A stretch of 64,000 bases of DNA, taken from Lachnospiraceae bacterium (GTDB lineage Bacteria > Bacillota > Clostridia > Lachnospirales > Lachnospiraceae). A program made the translations under genes and the position numbers. Below the pieces are notes generated by a model. It made no database searches and was not told where the DNA came from. It worked only from the letters and a program-made list of their open reading frames with translations. The stretch spans positions 62,001 to 126,000 of the forward strand of contig JAUNDG010000006.1 in the NCBI GenBank assembly GCA_030526195.1. The letters are read 5' to 3'. Shown here one piece after another: positions 43,932 to 54,081 of the stretch. Numbering within the stretch: position 1 is the stretch's first letter; the number at the start of each line of letters is the position of its first letter.

Positions 43932-44897
43932 CTACAGGTAAAGGAAAAGCACATAGGAGGCCACGATGCCCACAAGGGACAGCACCCGCACCGCTTTGTT
44001 CTTCACCTTCAGCGCCAGATACATCAGCACCGTGGACACAATGCCGGTATACATCAGGTTGACGGTCTTGGGATCCGTGAAGTCGTAGACACTGCCGCCC
44101 ACATAGATGATGTCCACCACACCCAGGATCGCCAGATTGAAAATATTGCTGCCGATGATATTGCCCACCGCAATGTCATAATTCTTCTTGCGGAACAGCG
44201 CGATGGAGGATGCCACCTCCGGCAGGGATGTGGCCACGCCCATAAAGAGGGCCCCGGCAATACCCTTGCCCAGACTGAACCGGTCGGAAATCGCATCTGT
44301 CACATAGGAAATGAGGATGCTGAGGGCGATAATGCCGATGCTGACGATCACAAACCGGATGATGATCTGCTTGAGTGTCAGCGGTACGTCATCCTCCGAT
44401 TCGTCGGCAGCCCCATTTTCATCAGATAAATGACGCACACTGATGATGTACCCGGCGATGATCAGCACCGATGTCACGGAAATGGTCAGTACCTCAAAGG
44501 TGAGAATGCCCCACATATTAAGGGCAATGGCCAGGTAAGACACCAGGACCATCACCAGCACAACGCGGTGACTGTCGGCGATGTGGGCCTGTGAAAAGCC
44601 TTTGTAGAAAACAAGGATCAAAAGGGCGATCACCATGATATTGAAAAGATCGCTCCCCAGTATGTTCCCGATACACAGCCCCGGCTGATCCAGCATAAGG
44701 GTTGAGGACAGGCTGGTGAAAAGCTCCGGCAGGGAGGTCACCGCCGACAGCATGATGCCGCCGATGAAAGCCCCGGACAGGCTGGTCTTCTTGTCGATCC
44801 AGTCGACGTAATCCGCCGCCTTGATGGACAGGAAGGTGACGCCGGCCGCCACAACGAGGTAGGCTGCGAGCAGAATAAGGTTATTAGAAAGAATCAT
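43932..44897 (-). CDS. Calcium/sodium antiporter (CaCA family, YrbG-like)
   Basis: 321 residues, ten membrane helices in two inverted halves. Each half has the alpha-repeat pair: AVTSLPELFTSLSS with GNILGSDLFNIM, and GVATSLPEVASSIA with GNIIGSNIFNLA. These carry the ion-binding acidic residues. An acidic cytoplasmic loop (SDENGAADESEDD) joins the halves. AAGGAGTTATC precedes ATG. Probably exports Ca2+ in exchange for Na+ or H+. Confidence 0.93.
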   Translation of the reverse strand: MILSNNLILLAAYLVVAAGVTFLSIKAADYVDWIDKKTSLSGAFIGGIMLSAVTSLPELFTSLSSTLMLDQPGLCIGNILGSDLFNIMVIALLILVFYKGFSQAHIADSHRVVLVMVLVSYLAIALNMWGILTFEVLTISVTSVLIIAGYIISVRHLSDENGAADESEDDVPLTLKQIIIRFVIVSIGIIALSILISYVTDAISDRFSLGKGIAGALFMGVATSLPEVASSIALFRKKNYDIAVGNIIGSNIFNLAILGVVDIIYVGGSVYDFTDPKTVNLMYTGIVSTVLMYLALKVKNKAVRVLSLVGIVASYVLFLYL

Positions 44898-44925
44898 ATG
44901 ATAACTCCTTGATGGTGCCTCGCGT

Positions 44926-45000
44926 GTCAGACGGACACGTGCACACCGTTAAGACTTGGCATCTTTGATACGCGGAAATGCCTGCTGTTTTCAGTCCGCA
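44926..45000 (+). repeat. Degenerate R2/R1 repeat
   Basis: Weak matches to both families: ACGGACACGTGC, then GTTAAGACTTGGCATCTTTGA and GGAAATGCCTGCTG. Probably an eroded copy. Confidence 0.45.
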
Positions 45001-45118
45001 GATGCGATGACTTTTAGTATGTTATCACTTCCGCCCTTCTCATGCAACAGCCCCTCTAAAATCATTTTCTAAAAAAACGGACACCTCCCGCAAATTGAAA
45101 GCCAGGCAGGCGATCTTT

Positions 45119-46453
45119 TTACTTCCACCTGAAGGTCACCAGCCCATAGACATAGATGACCAGAATAAGCCCCGGCACCACAAAGCGGAACACCGGCTTC
45201 ATCCAGCGGGCCACCTTCAAACCGGTACCGGTATTGGCTTCCTGCAGGAATTTGTCCCAGCCCCAGCCGATCTTATTACAGCAGAACAGAGCCAGCACCA
45301 GAGAGCCCAGCGGCAGGATATTGGTAGACACGATAAAGTCCCAGAAATCAAGCCAGGTGGTCCCTTCCGCAAAGGGTTGGAAATGGAGCACACTAAAACC
45401 CAGAGCCGTGGTCAGACCCAGCACAAAGACACCGATCCCGCAGATAACACTGCCTTTGGCGCGTGACCAGCCGGTCAGTTCCCGAACCATGGCCAGGATA
45501 TTTTCGCAAACACCAAACACCGTGGACAGGGCCGCAAAGATCATAAAGAGGAAGAACAGCGCGCCCCAGAGGCGACCGCCGGCCATGTTGTTGAAAACGG
45601 TGGCCATGGTGTCGAAAAGGAGGCTCGGCCCGGCATTCACTTCAAGACCATAGGTAAAGCAGGATGGGAAAATGATGACGCCGGCCAGCACTGCCACCAA
45701 TGTATCCAGAGCCACCACGTTGACAGCCTCGCCCATCAGTGAACGCTTTTTGTCAATATAGCTGCCGAAAATGGCCATGCCGCCCATACCGGCAGACAAT
45801 GTGAAGAAGGCCTGGTTCATGGCCCCCACAATGACGGACCCGTCGATTTTTGAAAAGTCCGGTTTCAGATAGAAGGTCATGCCTTCAGCCGCACCGGCCA
45901 GCATAAGGCTGCGGCCTGCCAGCACCAGCATCAGAAGCATGAGCAGGATCATCATGATCTTTGTCACGCGCTCAAGACCGCTTTGAATGTTGAAGGACAA
46001 CACCACAAAGGCGATCACCACGGTAACCAGGAGGAAGAAAACATTGACTTCCGGCCTGGCGATCATCATGGCAAAGCCAAAGCCCTGATTCTGCCCCGTC
46101 ACAAATCTGTAGAAAAAATAAATGAGCCAGCCGCAGACCACGGCGTAGAAGGCCATGAGGGCAATATTGCCGATGAGGCATATCCACCCGAAAGCACCCC
46201 ACTTTTGTCCGGGCTTTTGGAGTTTTCGGTACATATAAAGGGGGCTGGTCTGCGCAGCCCGGCCGATAGCAAATTCCATGACCAGTACCGGGATACCCAG
46301 CAGAATCAGGCAGATAAAGTACACCAGCATAAAACTGCCGCCACCGTTCTGACCGCACATCCGCGGGAATTTCCAGACATTACCGCAGCCGATGGCACAG
46401 CCCACGGATAACATGATAAAGCCCAGGCGACTTCCCAGACGTTCTCGCTTCAT
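45119..46453 (-). CDS. Neurotransmitter:sodium symporter (SNF) family transporter
   Basis: 444 residues, about eleven to twelve membrane helices, starting MKRERLGSRLGFIMLSVGCAIGCGNVWKFPRM. GGGAGAACAACTT sets the start at 46453. Helix 1 GCAIGCGNVWKFP holds the sodium and substrate site of LeuT-like proteins; NGGGSFMLVYFICLILLGIP is helix 2. Bacterial members carry amino acids such as tyrosine, tryptophan or leucine with Na+. Monocistronic. Confidence 0.94.
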   Translation of the reverse strand: MKRERLGSRLGFIMLSVGCAIGCGNVWKFPRMCGQNGGGSFMLVYFICLILLGIPVLVMEFAIGRAAQTSPLYMYRKLQKPGQKWGAFGWICLIGNIALMAFYAVVCGWLIYFFYRFVTGQNQGFGFAMMIARPEVNVFFLLVTVVIAFVVLSFNIQSGLERVTKIMMILLMLLMLVLAGRSLMLAGAAEGMTFYLKPDFSKIDGSVIVGAMNQAFFTLSAGMGGMAIFGSYIDKKRSLMGEAVNVVALDTLVAVLAGVIIFPSCFTYGLEVNAGPSLLFDTMATVFNNMAGGRLWGALFFLFMIFAALSTVFGVCENILAMVRELTGWSRAKGSVICGIGVFVLGLTTALGFSVLHFQPFAEGTTWLDFWDFIVSTNILPLGSLVLALFCCNKIGWGWDKFLQEANTGTGLKVARWMKPVFRFVVPGLILVIYVYGLVTFRWK

Positions 46454-46640
46454 AAGTTGTTCTCCCTCATTCCGCCCCGGCATGCTGATGGCATGCGCAC
46501 GGGACTTGTTGTTGGTTTTTCACATTTTTTGTTATGTGAAACGAAATCACATTAGTCAATATTATAGGGGATGCCCCGGCTTTTGTAAATCAAATCACAC
46601 CATAAGCATCAAACTCCGCGTCTTTGTTTGCCAACCTTTG

Positions 46641-46827
46641 TTCGCCAAATGAATCCTTCCATGCAAGCATGAGGATTCACTTGGCTCATCGGGGCAGGAG
46701 CAAAACCTTCTCCTGCCTTTATCCCTCCGGTAACACCTCGATTCCGCTTCGCTTCTTCTCGGTGATTACCGTTCGCCAAATGAATCCTTCCATGCAAGCA
46801 TGGGGATTCACTTGGCTCATCGGGATA
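46641..46827 (+). repeat. Tandem hairpin repeat R4
   Basis: Two copies of a 53-base unit at 46641-46693 and 46772-46824. Each is a hairpin in which GCCAA-TGAATCC pairs with GGATTCA-TTGGC around CATGCAAGCATG. Between them are a perfect GGCAGGAG/CTCCTGCC hairpin (46694-46718) and the sequence CACCTCGATTCCGCTT...CTCGGTGATTACC, shared with 29011-29060. No coding content. Confidence 0.75.
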
Positions 46828-46829
46828 TA

Positions 46830-46857
46830 CAAAACGAGGCAGCCGCAGCTGCCTCGT
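46830..46857 (-). terminator. Intrinsic terminator after the SulP gene
   Basis: Minus strand ACGAGGCAGC pairs perfectly with GCTGCCTCGT, followed by TTTTG. About 110 bases beyond the gene. Confidence 0.8.
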
Positions 46858-46970
46858 CTATCAATACTAACTTATATAACACCAACCACAGAAACCATTT
46901 ACCGCAATGGAATCCGACGAACACTATCAAATGTTCCGGTGTTGTTTTTGAGGGGTTCAGCCTCTCAACC

Positions 46971-48635
46971 TTACGCCCTTTTGCTCACCAGTTCTTCTGC
47001 GCGCTTCAGAGCCTCATCGATATGGGGCTGGAAGTTCTCAGCGCCAAGGCTGTCGACAAAACCGGCCTTTTCCATGGATTTCATAGGCTGCTCATTGACA
47101 TGGGACAGCACCATGTGGATCTTCTTCTGCTTACATTCCTTGTAAAGCTCTTCCAGTGCATGGATGGCTGTGGCGTCAATGGAGTTGACACTTCTCATAC
47201 GCAGCACCAGACACTTGTCATGCATCCGGAGCGTGATGTCCATGATCTTGTCAGTCACACCAAAGAACAGCGGACCGCTGATTTCATAGACCAGCACGCC
47301 CTTCGGCACGGTGCGCAGTGTGATGCTGTCCGGATCGTGATCCGCATCATCCACATATTTCCAACCGGAAACTTCTGTCTCTTCGCTCATACGCTTCATG
47401 AAGAGCACAACCGCCAGCAGCATACCGAACTCGATGGCCACAACCAGGTCGAACAGGACTGTCAGGATAAAGGTCACCACCAGCACGATGATATCGCTCT
47501 TGGGTGAGGTGCGGACCAGATACACAAACTTCCGCCATTCGCACATGTTGTAAGCGACGATAAACAGGATGGCAGCGATGGCCGGCATCGGAATAAGCGC
47601 CGCATAGGGCATCAGCAGCACCAGGATGAGCAGCAGGGTCACGCTGTGAATCATACCTGAAACCGGTGTGCGGCCGCCGTTTTTCACGTTGGCGGCAGTA
47701 CGGGCGATGGCGCCTGTGGCCGGGATACCACCGAACAGGGCGGAGGCAATATTACCGGCACCCTGAGCCACCAGTTCCATGTTGGAATTGTGGCGATCGT
47801 TCACCATACTGTCGGCCACAACGCAGGACAGCAGGGATTCGATAGCTGCCAGAATGGCAATGGTAAAGGCATCCGGCAGCAATGCCCCGATGGTGGATAA
47901 GGAAATGCCCGGAAGCTGAATGCTGGGCAGGCTGCTGGAAATCTCATAAAGATCACCGATGGTGTTGACGTTCATGTGGAAGCCCTTCACCATAATAATG
48001 CCCACCACAACAGCGGCCAGTGAACCGGGGATCTTCTTCAGCACGCCCGGCAGCATCGGGAAAATGATCAGGACCGCCAGACACACCACGCCGACGATCA
48101 CCGCCTGCATGTTGATGGTGCTGAAGTTCTTGACCACCGCAGACAGCTTTTCTGTGGTTTCAATAAGCGGTTCCTCCGTCACAATGGTCAGACCGAAGAA
48201 ATCCTTCAGCTGGCCCACCACAATGGTCAGGGCAATACCGGCGGTAAAGCCTGTGGTAATGGTGTACGGAATAAACTTAATGAGACTGCCCAAACGCAGA
48301 AGCCCCATCACAATCAGAATAATACCGGCCATGATCGTGGCGATGATCAACCCCGACATACCGTTCCGGGCCACAATGCCGGCAACGATAGTGGCAAAAG
48401 CCGCCGTCGGACCGGCGATCTGCACCAGTGAACCTCCGAGGAAGGAGATCACGAAGCCGGCGGCAATAGCCGTGTAAAGACCCTGCTCCGGTGAAACCCC
48501 GGAAGCCAGAGCCAAAGCGATCGACAGCGGTAAGGCAATGATCGCGACGATAATACCCGCCGTGATATCCTTAATGAACTGCTGCCGGGTGTAACTCTTC
48601 AGTATCGTGAAAAATTTCGGTACCAGTTTTCCCAT
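46971..48635 (-). CDS. SulP-family anion transporter with C-terminal STAS domain
   Basis: 554 residues. The membrane domain (about 1-410, 12-14 helices) has the SulP signature region ASGVSPEQGLYTAIAAGFVISFLGGS and PTAAFATIVAGIV. The STAS domain (about 440-550) includes ISGPLFFGVTDKI and LRMRSVNSIDATAIHALEEL. Such proteins take up sulfate, bicarbonate or dicarboxylates; the substrate is undecided. GGAAAGAGGATAC lies before the start. Confidence 0.94.
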   Translation of the reverse strand: MGKLVPKFFTILKSYTRQQFIKDITAGIIVAIIALPLSIALALASGVSPEQGLYTAIAAGFVISFLGGSLVQIAGPTAAFATIVAGIVARNGMSGLIIATIMAGIILIVMGLLRLGSLIKFIPYTITTGFTAGIALTIVVGQLKDFFGLTIVTEEPLIETTEKLSAVVKNFSTINMQAVIVGVVCLAVLIIFPMLPGVLKKIPGSLAAVVVGIIMVKGFHMNVNTIGDLYEISSSLPSIQLPGISLSTIGALLPDAFTIAILAAIESLLSCVVADSMVNDRHNSNMELVAQGAGNIASALFGGIPATGAIARTAANVKNGGRTPVSGMIHSVTLLLILVLLMPYAALIPMPAIAAILFIVAYNMCEWRKFVYLVRTSPKSDIIVLVVTFILTVLFDLVVAIEFGMLLAVVLFMKRMSEETEVSGWKYVDDADHDPDSITLRTVPKGVLVYEISGPLFFGVTDKIMDITLRMHDKCLVLRMRSVNSIDATAIHALEELYKECKQKKIHMVLSHVNEQPMKSMEKAGFVDSLGAENFQPHIDEALKRAEELVSKRA

Positions 48636-48849
48636 AGTGTTTTGTATCCTCTTTCCGTTCCTTTATATGCTGAACTTTTCATTTTTGCGCAAAATATCAG
48701 ATATTATTCCATCACCCGCTCTGATTTCACCCTGTTTTTTGCGCACATTTCACAAAGTCGCGTAATGTATACATTGTCCTATTTGGCGATTTAACTGTCA
48801 ACTCCTTTCATGTTTTGTATGTTATTTCGTGCAAGCCACACGGGGGTGT

Positions 48850-49345
48850 ATCTCATTTTAGCCCGCAAAACAGTCGACACTCCCGTTCTCACCCTAATGG
48901 TTTTGGTGTCCAACCGGCCTGAATAATAATTGAGCAGGGCCCACTGGCCCTGCTCGCTTGCTTTTCTCATCATCCCGGTGCCGAAAACCTCTCCGACCCT
49001 GGAATCTTGCTTTCAGCACGGTTATCAGTGTCAATTTCAGGCCGTTTTGAGACCTCTAACCCTGCGCAGACAAAAAGCATGCTTCCATCAGTGCCCACTT
49101 CCGCTTGAAAACAGCCAAAAGTACACTGCTACTACGTATATTTTGAGCTTATCAGGGCCGAGCCTGATTTTTGCCCTCGAAACAGTCGATACTCCTGTTC
49201 TCAACCTAATGGTTTTGGTGCCCGAATGGCCTGCGAAACAATTGAGCAGGGCCCGCCGGCCCTGCTATCTTGCTTTCACTATCGGTTTTGGTGCCCGAAC
49301 GGCTTGAGAAATAATTGGGCAGGGCCCGCAGGCCCAGAAATACCC
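48850..49345 (-). repeat. Long degenerate non-coding element R3, copy 2 (inverted, partly duplicated)
   Basis: Three palindromes of the type GCAGGGCCC-N-GGCCCTGC (about 48934, 49247, 49321) each follow a GGTTTTGGTG(T/C)CC word. The first two words are 312 bases apart and the last two 73 bases apart, the same period as at 8.1 kb. Between them (48985-49180) lies the core with CAGTGCCCACTTCCGC, ACAGCCAAAAGTAC and TAACCCTG, which matches the reverse complement of 8330-8480. No supported gene lies in the whole gap 48636-49485. Confidence 0.68.
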
Positions 49346-49406
49346 CAGCGTGCCGGTGACAAATTAGTCTTCCGGGGCCTCCTCCGAAAAAGTAATTCTC
49401 GCCAGC

Positions 49407-49442
49407 AATAAAAGGAGCAGACCCAATCGAATCTGCTCCTTT
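49407..49442 (-). terminator. Intrinsic terminator after the Cna-B gene
   Basis: AAAGGAGCAGA pairs perfectly with TCTGCTCCTTT around a 10-base loop; on the minus strand TTTTATTG follows. Confidence 0.92.
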
Positions 49443-49485
49443 ATCTGTCGGTTTTCAGTACACATCATGCCGTTAAGCCAAAACC

Positions 49486-52400
49486 TTATTTAGTTTTTCT
49501 CTTCCTGAATACCACTGCCATACCCAGCGCACTCACCAGCAGCATAGCGCCCCAAAGGAACGGCAGGCTGGCATCCCCGGTATTGGGGGTGCGATGCGTC
49601 GCATCACCCGGTGTGGGATTGGACGGCCCGTCTGTCGGTGTGGGCACCGGCGGATTCGGATTCGGCGTCGGTGTGGGCATCGGCGGATTCGGACCAGGTG
49701 TCGGTTCCGGTGTCGGCGGATTCGGGCCCGGCGTTGGTGTCGGCTCCGGTGTCGGAGTCGGTTCCGGTGTCGGGGTCGTTTGCGGTGTTGGCGTCGGTGT
49801 CGGTGTCGGGATGAGCGCCATATTAACGGCTGTCAGTTCCCAGGTATAGGGTGTGAATGATGTTTCATACATGACCTCATACCCCTCCGGCACCACATTT
49901 TCCCTTAAGGCGTAGATGTAAGGCAGACCATTTTCATCAAACCGGTCAAAACCTGTCAGGGTCTGAGTCCAACCATTTTCTTCAGAAAGCATCACCTCTT
50001 CATTAAGCGCCTCATCATTTCTTAAAATGGTCATGGTCACCGGCGCATGCTCTGTCTCTTCGGTATCATCCCATTCCTTCACAACACGCAGGTCAACGGT
50101 TTCCTTAAGATTTGTCTTGGTATTGGTCACCGTGAACCCGTCATAGGTTGTGGCATAACCGGCCACCGGCTGCTCCAGAATGTTGTAGGCGATGGTGTTT
50201 CCGGCCGCATTCTTGATCGGCACCGTCTTTGTGAGACTCCAGCTGTTTTCTTCACTGAGGGTAATTTCCTCAGAAATCTCGCCGTCGGCCAGGAGATACA
50301 CCGTCACAGACTCAGGTCTGGCATCAAGCGCTTTCTCATCGCCTGCCCAGGTCTTGGCAATGGTGATGTCCTGTGTCTCCGGTTCTACAGGCTGAACGTC
50401 CCGTTTGTTGGCAATGGTCAGCACCCAAAGCTTCTCATCAGCATCATAGGTGGCGCCGTAGGTAGCGGTGTAGCCGTCGATCGGTTCGATGGAGGCGCTG
50501 TAGCTGTAGGGATTGCCGTCGGCATCTTTTGCGGGGAACTGACCCGCATTTTTTTCCAGCCGATCCGGTGTCTCTAAATCGGTCAGCGTTGTCTCCATGG
50601 TTTCCGCAGCCGAACTCTGCTGAATATTGACATTCACCTTCTCCGGACGACCCTCATAACTATCATCGTCCCAGGTCACGATCAGCTGAACATCCACGTT
50701 TTCCTCTTCCGGTGTGCCCACGTAGGTGTTGGTGACATTCAAGCCGTCATAGGTGGTGGTGTATCCGGTCACGGCCTTTTCGACAACACTGTAGGAAATG
50801 GCCTCGCCGGATGCTGAGTATTTCGGCATCTGCAATTCTGACCAGCTCCAGTTATTGCCTGCATTTAAGACCACTGTCTGAATTGTGTCATTGTCAGCCT
50901 TCAGATCAACCTGAACAGACTCCGGTCTTGCGCCGGCAGCATCGTCACTATCCACCCAGGTCTTTGACACGTACAGATCGACCGTTTCCGGTTCATCCTC
51001 CTCAGCGGTATTGGTGATGGCCAGCGTCCAGGTGCGGCTTTCCGCATCAACCGCCGTTTCATAAGAGGCGGTGTAACCATCCGGCACCTCTTCGGTTACA
51101 GAATAGCTGTAAGCATTGCCCTCTCCGTCTCTCACCGGGTAGTCATTCAGCGTGGCCTCCCAGTTGTTGTCCGCCGACAGCGTCAGCGGATCGTCGATCG
51201 CCTTGGCATTTTGCCACAGCTGAACGGTGACAGCCTCATGTGAATCTTTCTTATCGACCCAGGTCTTCTTAATCTTGATGACCGCCTTATTGTCTGGCTT
51301 GCCGATATACGTATTGGTCACATCAAGCCCTTTATAAGAGGTGAGATAACCTTCGACCGGATCTTCCGTCACTGTATACGTGATGGTGTCGCCTGCGGCA
51401 TCCCGCTTGGGATATTCACCGCTCCAGCTCCAGTTATTGTCTTCCGAAAGCTCATAGACTTCCACGTCCTCATTGTTGGCTTTCAGATGCACGGTGACCT
51501 TTTCAGGTCTGGCCTCCGTCTTGTCGTCATCACCCACCCAGGTCTTCTTGCCTGAGAGTGTCTGCTCATTGTCATTGATCTTCTTGTTGACAGCCTCCAG
51601 CTCCCAGCCATCCGGAACTGATGTGACGGATGTGGTGACTTTGTAGCCCTCCGGCACATTATCTTCCCTCAGGGCGAAGGTATAAGCCTTATTGTTTTTA
51701 TCCTGCAGCTTACAGTGTGTCAGATTCGCTGCCCAATCGTTTTCCTTTGACAGTGTGACTTTCTGATAGGGCACATCATTTCTGAGAACTGTCAGGGTGA
51801 CGGCCTCATGATCGACCGGAGAGGACCAGGCCTCTTCTTTCCAGGTCTTTTTAATATGAAGTGTGCCTTCTTCAGTGCCGGTATAAGCATTGGTGATGTC
51901 ATAACCGTCGACAGACCCGTCATAGGCCGCCACCGGATCCTCGGTGATGGTATAGGTCTTGGTCAGGTCAACACCCTTATCCTCCGGACCGGCCCAGAAC
52001 CACTCCCATTCCGTCTCTGCGGAAATGTCGAGCTTGGCCACCTCATCGTCACCATCCCATATATGGATCGTGACCTTTTCGGGTCTTTCGCCGGCTTCAT
52101 TGTTATTGTCATCCCAGATGACTTTACCGCTGATCATCGCCGCCGTTGTCTTCACGGCATTGGTGACTTCCAGCGTTGCCCCGTCACTGTTGTTTGAAAT
52201 CCAGGCTGCACTCTTATTGTCATGAATCTCGATGCTTTCGGCACCGGGCGCTTTGACCGCCCATTCTGTTTCCGTCTTGCCATCAGCTGTCTTCAGGCAA
52301 TAGGTGACATCGTAGTCGGATTCATAGGTATCGGATGTCTCTTCAATAGCTGCATAGATATAGCCCGGCACAAGGTTCATCGCCTGCTGCCAGCCATTTT

Positions 52401-54051
52401 CTTCATTAAGAACGGCCACGAAGGCGGCGCGCTGCACATCTTTATCATCCAACCGGAGCGGCGCCATATTATCATCCATCAGGCTCTTGCCGCTGTAAAG
52501 CGGAATGAACTCAACAGAAACCTCGCTTCTCTGATCAGCCGGCACGCTCTCGTCCCAGATTTTCTTAACCGTCAGGGCCAGTGAACCGGTAGCGGTATTA
52601 TGAAGACTGTAAACCCCTGCGCTGTTCGCGGATTCCCGGACCTCGCGGGCATTATCCATAACCCGGGTCACCTTGCCGCCGCTGACCGTGACACTCCAGT
52701 TACCACCGGTATAACCTTCCGGTGTAACGGTTTCGGTCAGTGTCCAGACACCGTCTTCCATACCCTTGGCGGTGAACAGGCCGGTGCCCTTATCATAGGT
52801 CACAGCGACGGATTTGCCGCCTTTTTCCATGGTGAACTGTGCCCCGTCTTCACCGCCGGCGAAGAGTTCGAGGCCATTGTACAGATAGAAATCAAATTCG
52901 GATTCCTGAAGCACGATCTTAACCGTGATCTTCTTGCCGTTTGTGCTGCCATTTCTGAAATCGGAAATGCGGTTCGTCCGGCTCTTCTGGACGACACCGT
53001 CCACGGTCCAGATATAGGACGCCTGATAATGGTTGTCGCTGCCATCGGCTGTCAGCGTGTAGTTGATGGCATAGGTATCATCCTTAACCGGGAACAGGTT
53101 CCGGCTCTTCCAGCCATTTTCGGCGCAGAGAAGCCCCGTTGTGTTCTCAGACAATGACGCACCGCCGTCCTTCATCTCATACGTGATGGTTTCGATATCT
53201 TCAGGAAGGACGGTCACATCACCATTTTCATTATGATACTCGACCGTGACGTTGATCTCATCGCTGGCGGCACCGATATTATCCATGACGTAGCGATTTT
53301 TACCGTCGATCAGACCTTCGTAAATGATATTGCCGGCCTGACCGCTACGGCTCACGACTTCAAGAACGCCCTCGCCGTTGAGCTTCACATCCCAGGACGC
53401 CTGGATTTCCCGTAAGGCTTTCTGAGCAGACCCCACATCCGAACCAAAGACCTCTCTGACAAGACTTGTGAACGGGGTATTTCTTGACCCGTATTCCTTA
53501 TCCTGGATCAGAAGACCCTTCGTCTCATTGATGGTGTAAACGGCATTGAGGATAAACGGTTCACCGGTATAAACCAGCTCACCCGCTTCGTTAGCCTTGA
53601 TCGTCCCGACCTCGGTTTTGTTTCTGGTAACGGAGAATTCCGGATAATCTGTCAGATCATCAAACTTTGTCGTCCCGACACCATTGGGCAGAACGCCATA
53701 TACCGATTTGGCAAAGACCCAACTTTCGGAAAGCGTATCCGGCGTGATATAAAGATCGGCATAAATATTGCCCTTTTTCATCGTGACGCGAGACTGCTGC
53801 TGATAGGTATACCCTTCATCCGCATCATTGACTTTGATCTTCTGCGCCGTACAGAACAGACCAAACACACCGGTAGCGCCCACCGGCGGCACCATTTCCA
53901 CGGTGTCATTCGTCGGCAGGGTCAGCTGACGCGGTTCAGCCCCTTCCTGATAAGACACGGAAACCGGAATGCTGGCCGGGATCTTCGCCATATCAAAGCC
54001 TTCCGGCCAATGCACTGTGGCATAGAACTTACCGGGTGTATCAAGCGTCAT
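49486..54051 (-). CDS. Cna-B repeat surface protein, C-terminal part, with sorting signal (split gene)
   Basis: 1521 residues from the first ATG after an in-frame TAG. No signal peptide and no ribosome binding site precede this ATG, while the frame is continuous with the gene at 54082-55059. Residues 1-480 are beta-rich, with a SpaA-like domain near 375-470. Nine Cna-B domains follow, at about 487, 634, 728, 829, 922, 1023, 1117, 1226 and 1317. Each has a KKTW-like first strand with the isopeptide Lys, a TEDPV-like Glu strand and a TNTY-like Asn strand. A Pro/Thr-rich wall spacer (1411-1480; TPTPTP, PEPTP) leads to an LPxTG-type signal TPNTGD, a membrane helix and the tail RKRKTK. A stalk-like adhesin displayed by sortase is likely. 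It is functional only if the TAG is bypassed. Confidence 0.88.
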   Translation of the reverse strand: MTLDTPGKFYATVHWPEGFDMAKIPASIPVSVSYQEGAEPRQLTLPTNDTVEMVPPVGATGVFGLFCTAQKIKVNDADEGYTYQQQSRVTMKKGNIYADLYITPDTLSESWVFAKSVYGVLPNGVGTTKFDDLTDYPEFSVTRNKTEVGTIKANEAGELVYTGEPFILNAVYTINETKGLLIQDKEYGSRNTPFTSLVREVFGSDVGSAQKALREIQASWDVKLNGEGVLEVVSRSGQAGNIIYEGLIDGKNRYVMDNIGAASDEINVTVEYHNENGDVTVLPEDIETITYEMKDGGASLSENTTGLLCAENGWKSRNLFPVKDDTYAINYTLTADGSDNHYQASYIWTVDGVVQKSRTNRISDFRNGSTNGKKITVKIVLQESEFDFYLYNGLELFAGGEDGAQFTMEKGGKSVAVTYDKGTGLFTAKGMEDGVWTLTETVTPEGYTGGNWSVTVSGGKVTRVMDNAREVRESANSAGVYSLHNTATGSLALTVKKIWDESVPADQRSEVSVEFIPLYSGKSLMDDNMAPLRLDDKDVQRAAFVAVLNEENGWQQAMNLVPGYIYAAIEETSDTYESDYDVTYCLKTADGKTETEWAVKAPGAESIEIHDNKSAAWISNNSDGATLEVTNAVKTTAAMISGKVIWDDNNNEAGERPEKVTIHIWDGDDEVAKLDISAETEWEWFWAGPEDKGVDLTKTYTITEDPVAAYDGSVDGYDITNAYTGTEEGTLHIKKTWKEEAWSSPVDHEAVTLTVLRNDVPYQKVTLSKENDWAANLTHCKLQDKNNKAYTFALREDNVPEGYKVTTSVTSVPDGWELEAVNKKINDNEQTLSGKKTWVGDDDKTEARPEKVTVHLKANNEDVEVYELSEDNNWSWSGEYPKRDAAGDTITYTVTEDPVEGYLTSYKGLDVTNTYIGKPDNKAVIKIKKTWVDKKDSHEAVTVQLWQNAKAIDDPLTLSADNNWEATLNDYPVRDGEGNAYSYSVTEEVPDGYTASYETAVDAESRTWTLAITNTAEEDEPETVDLYVSKTWVDSDDAAGARPESVQVDLKADNDTIQTVVLNAGNNWSWSELQMPKYSASGEAISYSVVEKAVTGYTTTYDGLNVTNTYVGTPEEENVDVQLIVTWDDDSYEGRPEKVNVNIQQSSAAETMETTLTDLETPDRLEKNAGQFPAKDADGNPYSYSASIEPIDGYTATYGATYDADEKLWVLTIANKRDVQPVEPETQDITIAKTWAGDEKALDARPESVTVYLLADGEISEEITLSEENSWSLTKTVPIKNAAGNTIAYNILEQPVAGYATTYDGFTVTNTKTNLKETVDLRVVKEWDDTEETEHAPVTMTILRNDEALNEEVMLSEENGWTQTLTGFDRFDENGLPYIYALRENVVPEGYEVMYETSFTPYTWELTAVNMALIPTPTPTPTPQTTPTPEPTPTPEPTPTPGPNPPTPEPTPGPNPPMPTPTPNPNPPVPTPTDGPSNPTPGDATHRTPNTGDASLPFLWGAMLLVSALGMAVVFRKRKTK

Positions 54052-54081
54052 GGCGATCAGATGGTTATCCGTGGCAGAATA

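Noticed and set aside
49583-49860. Gly/Val-rich plus-strand frames opposite the Cna-B wall spacer
   Set aside because: Produced by the Pro/Thr repeat DNA read on the other strand.
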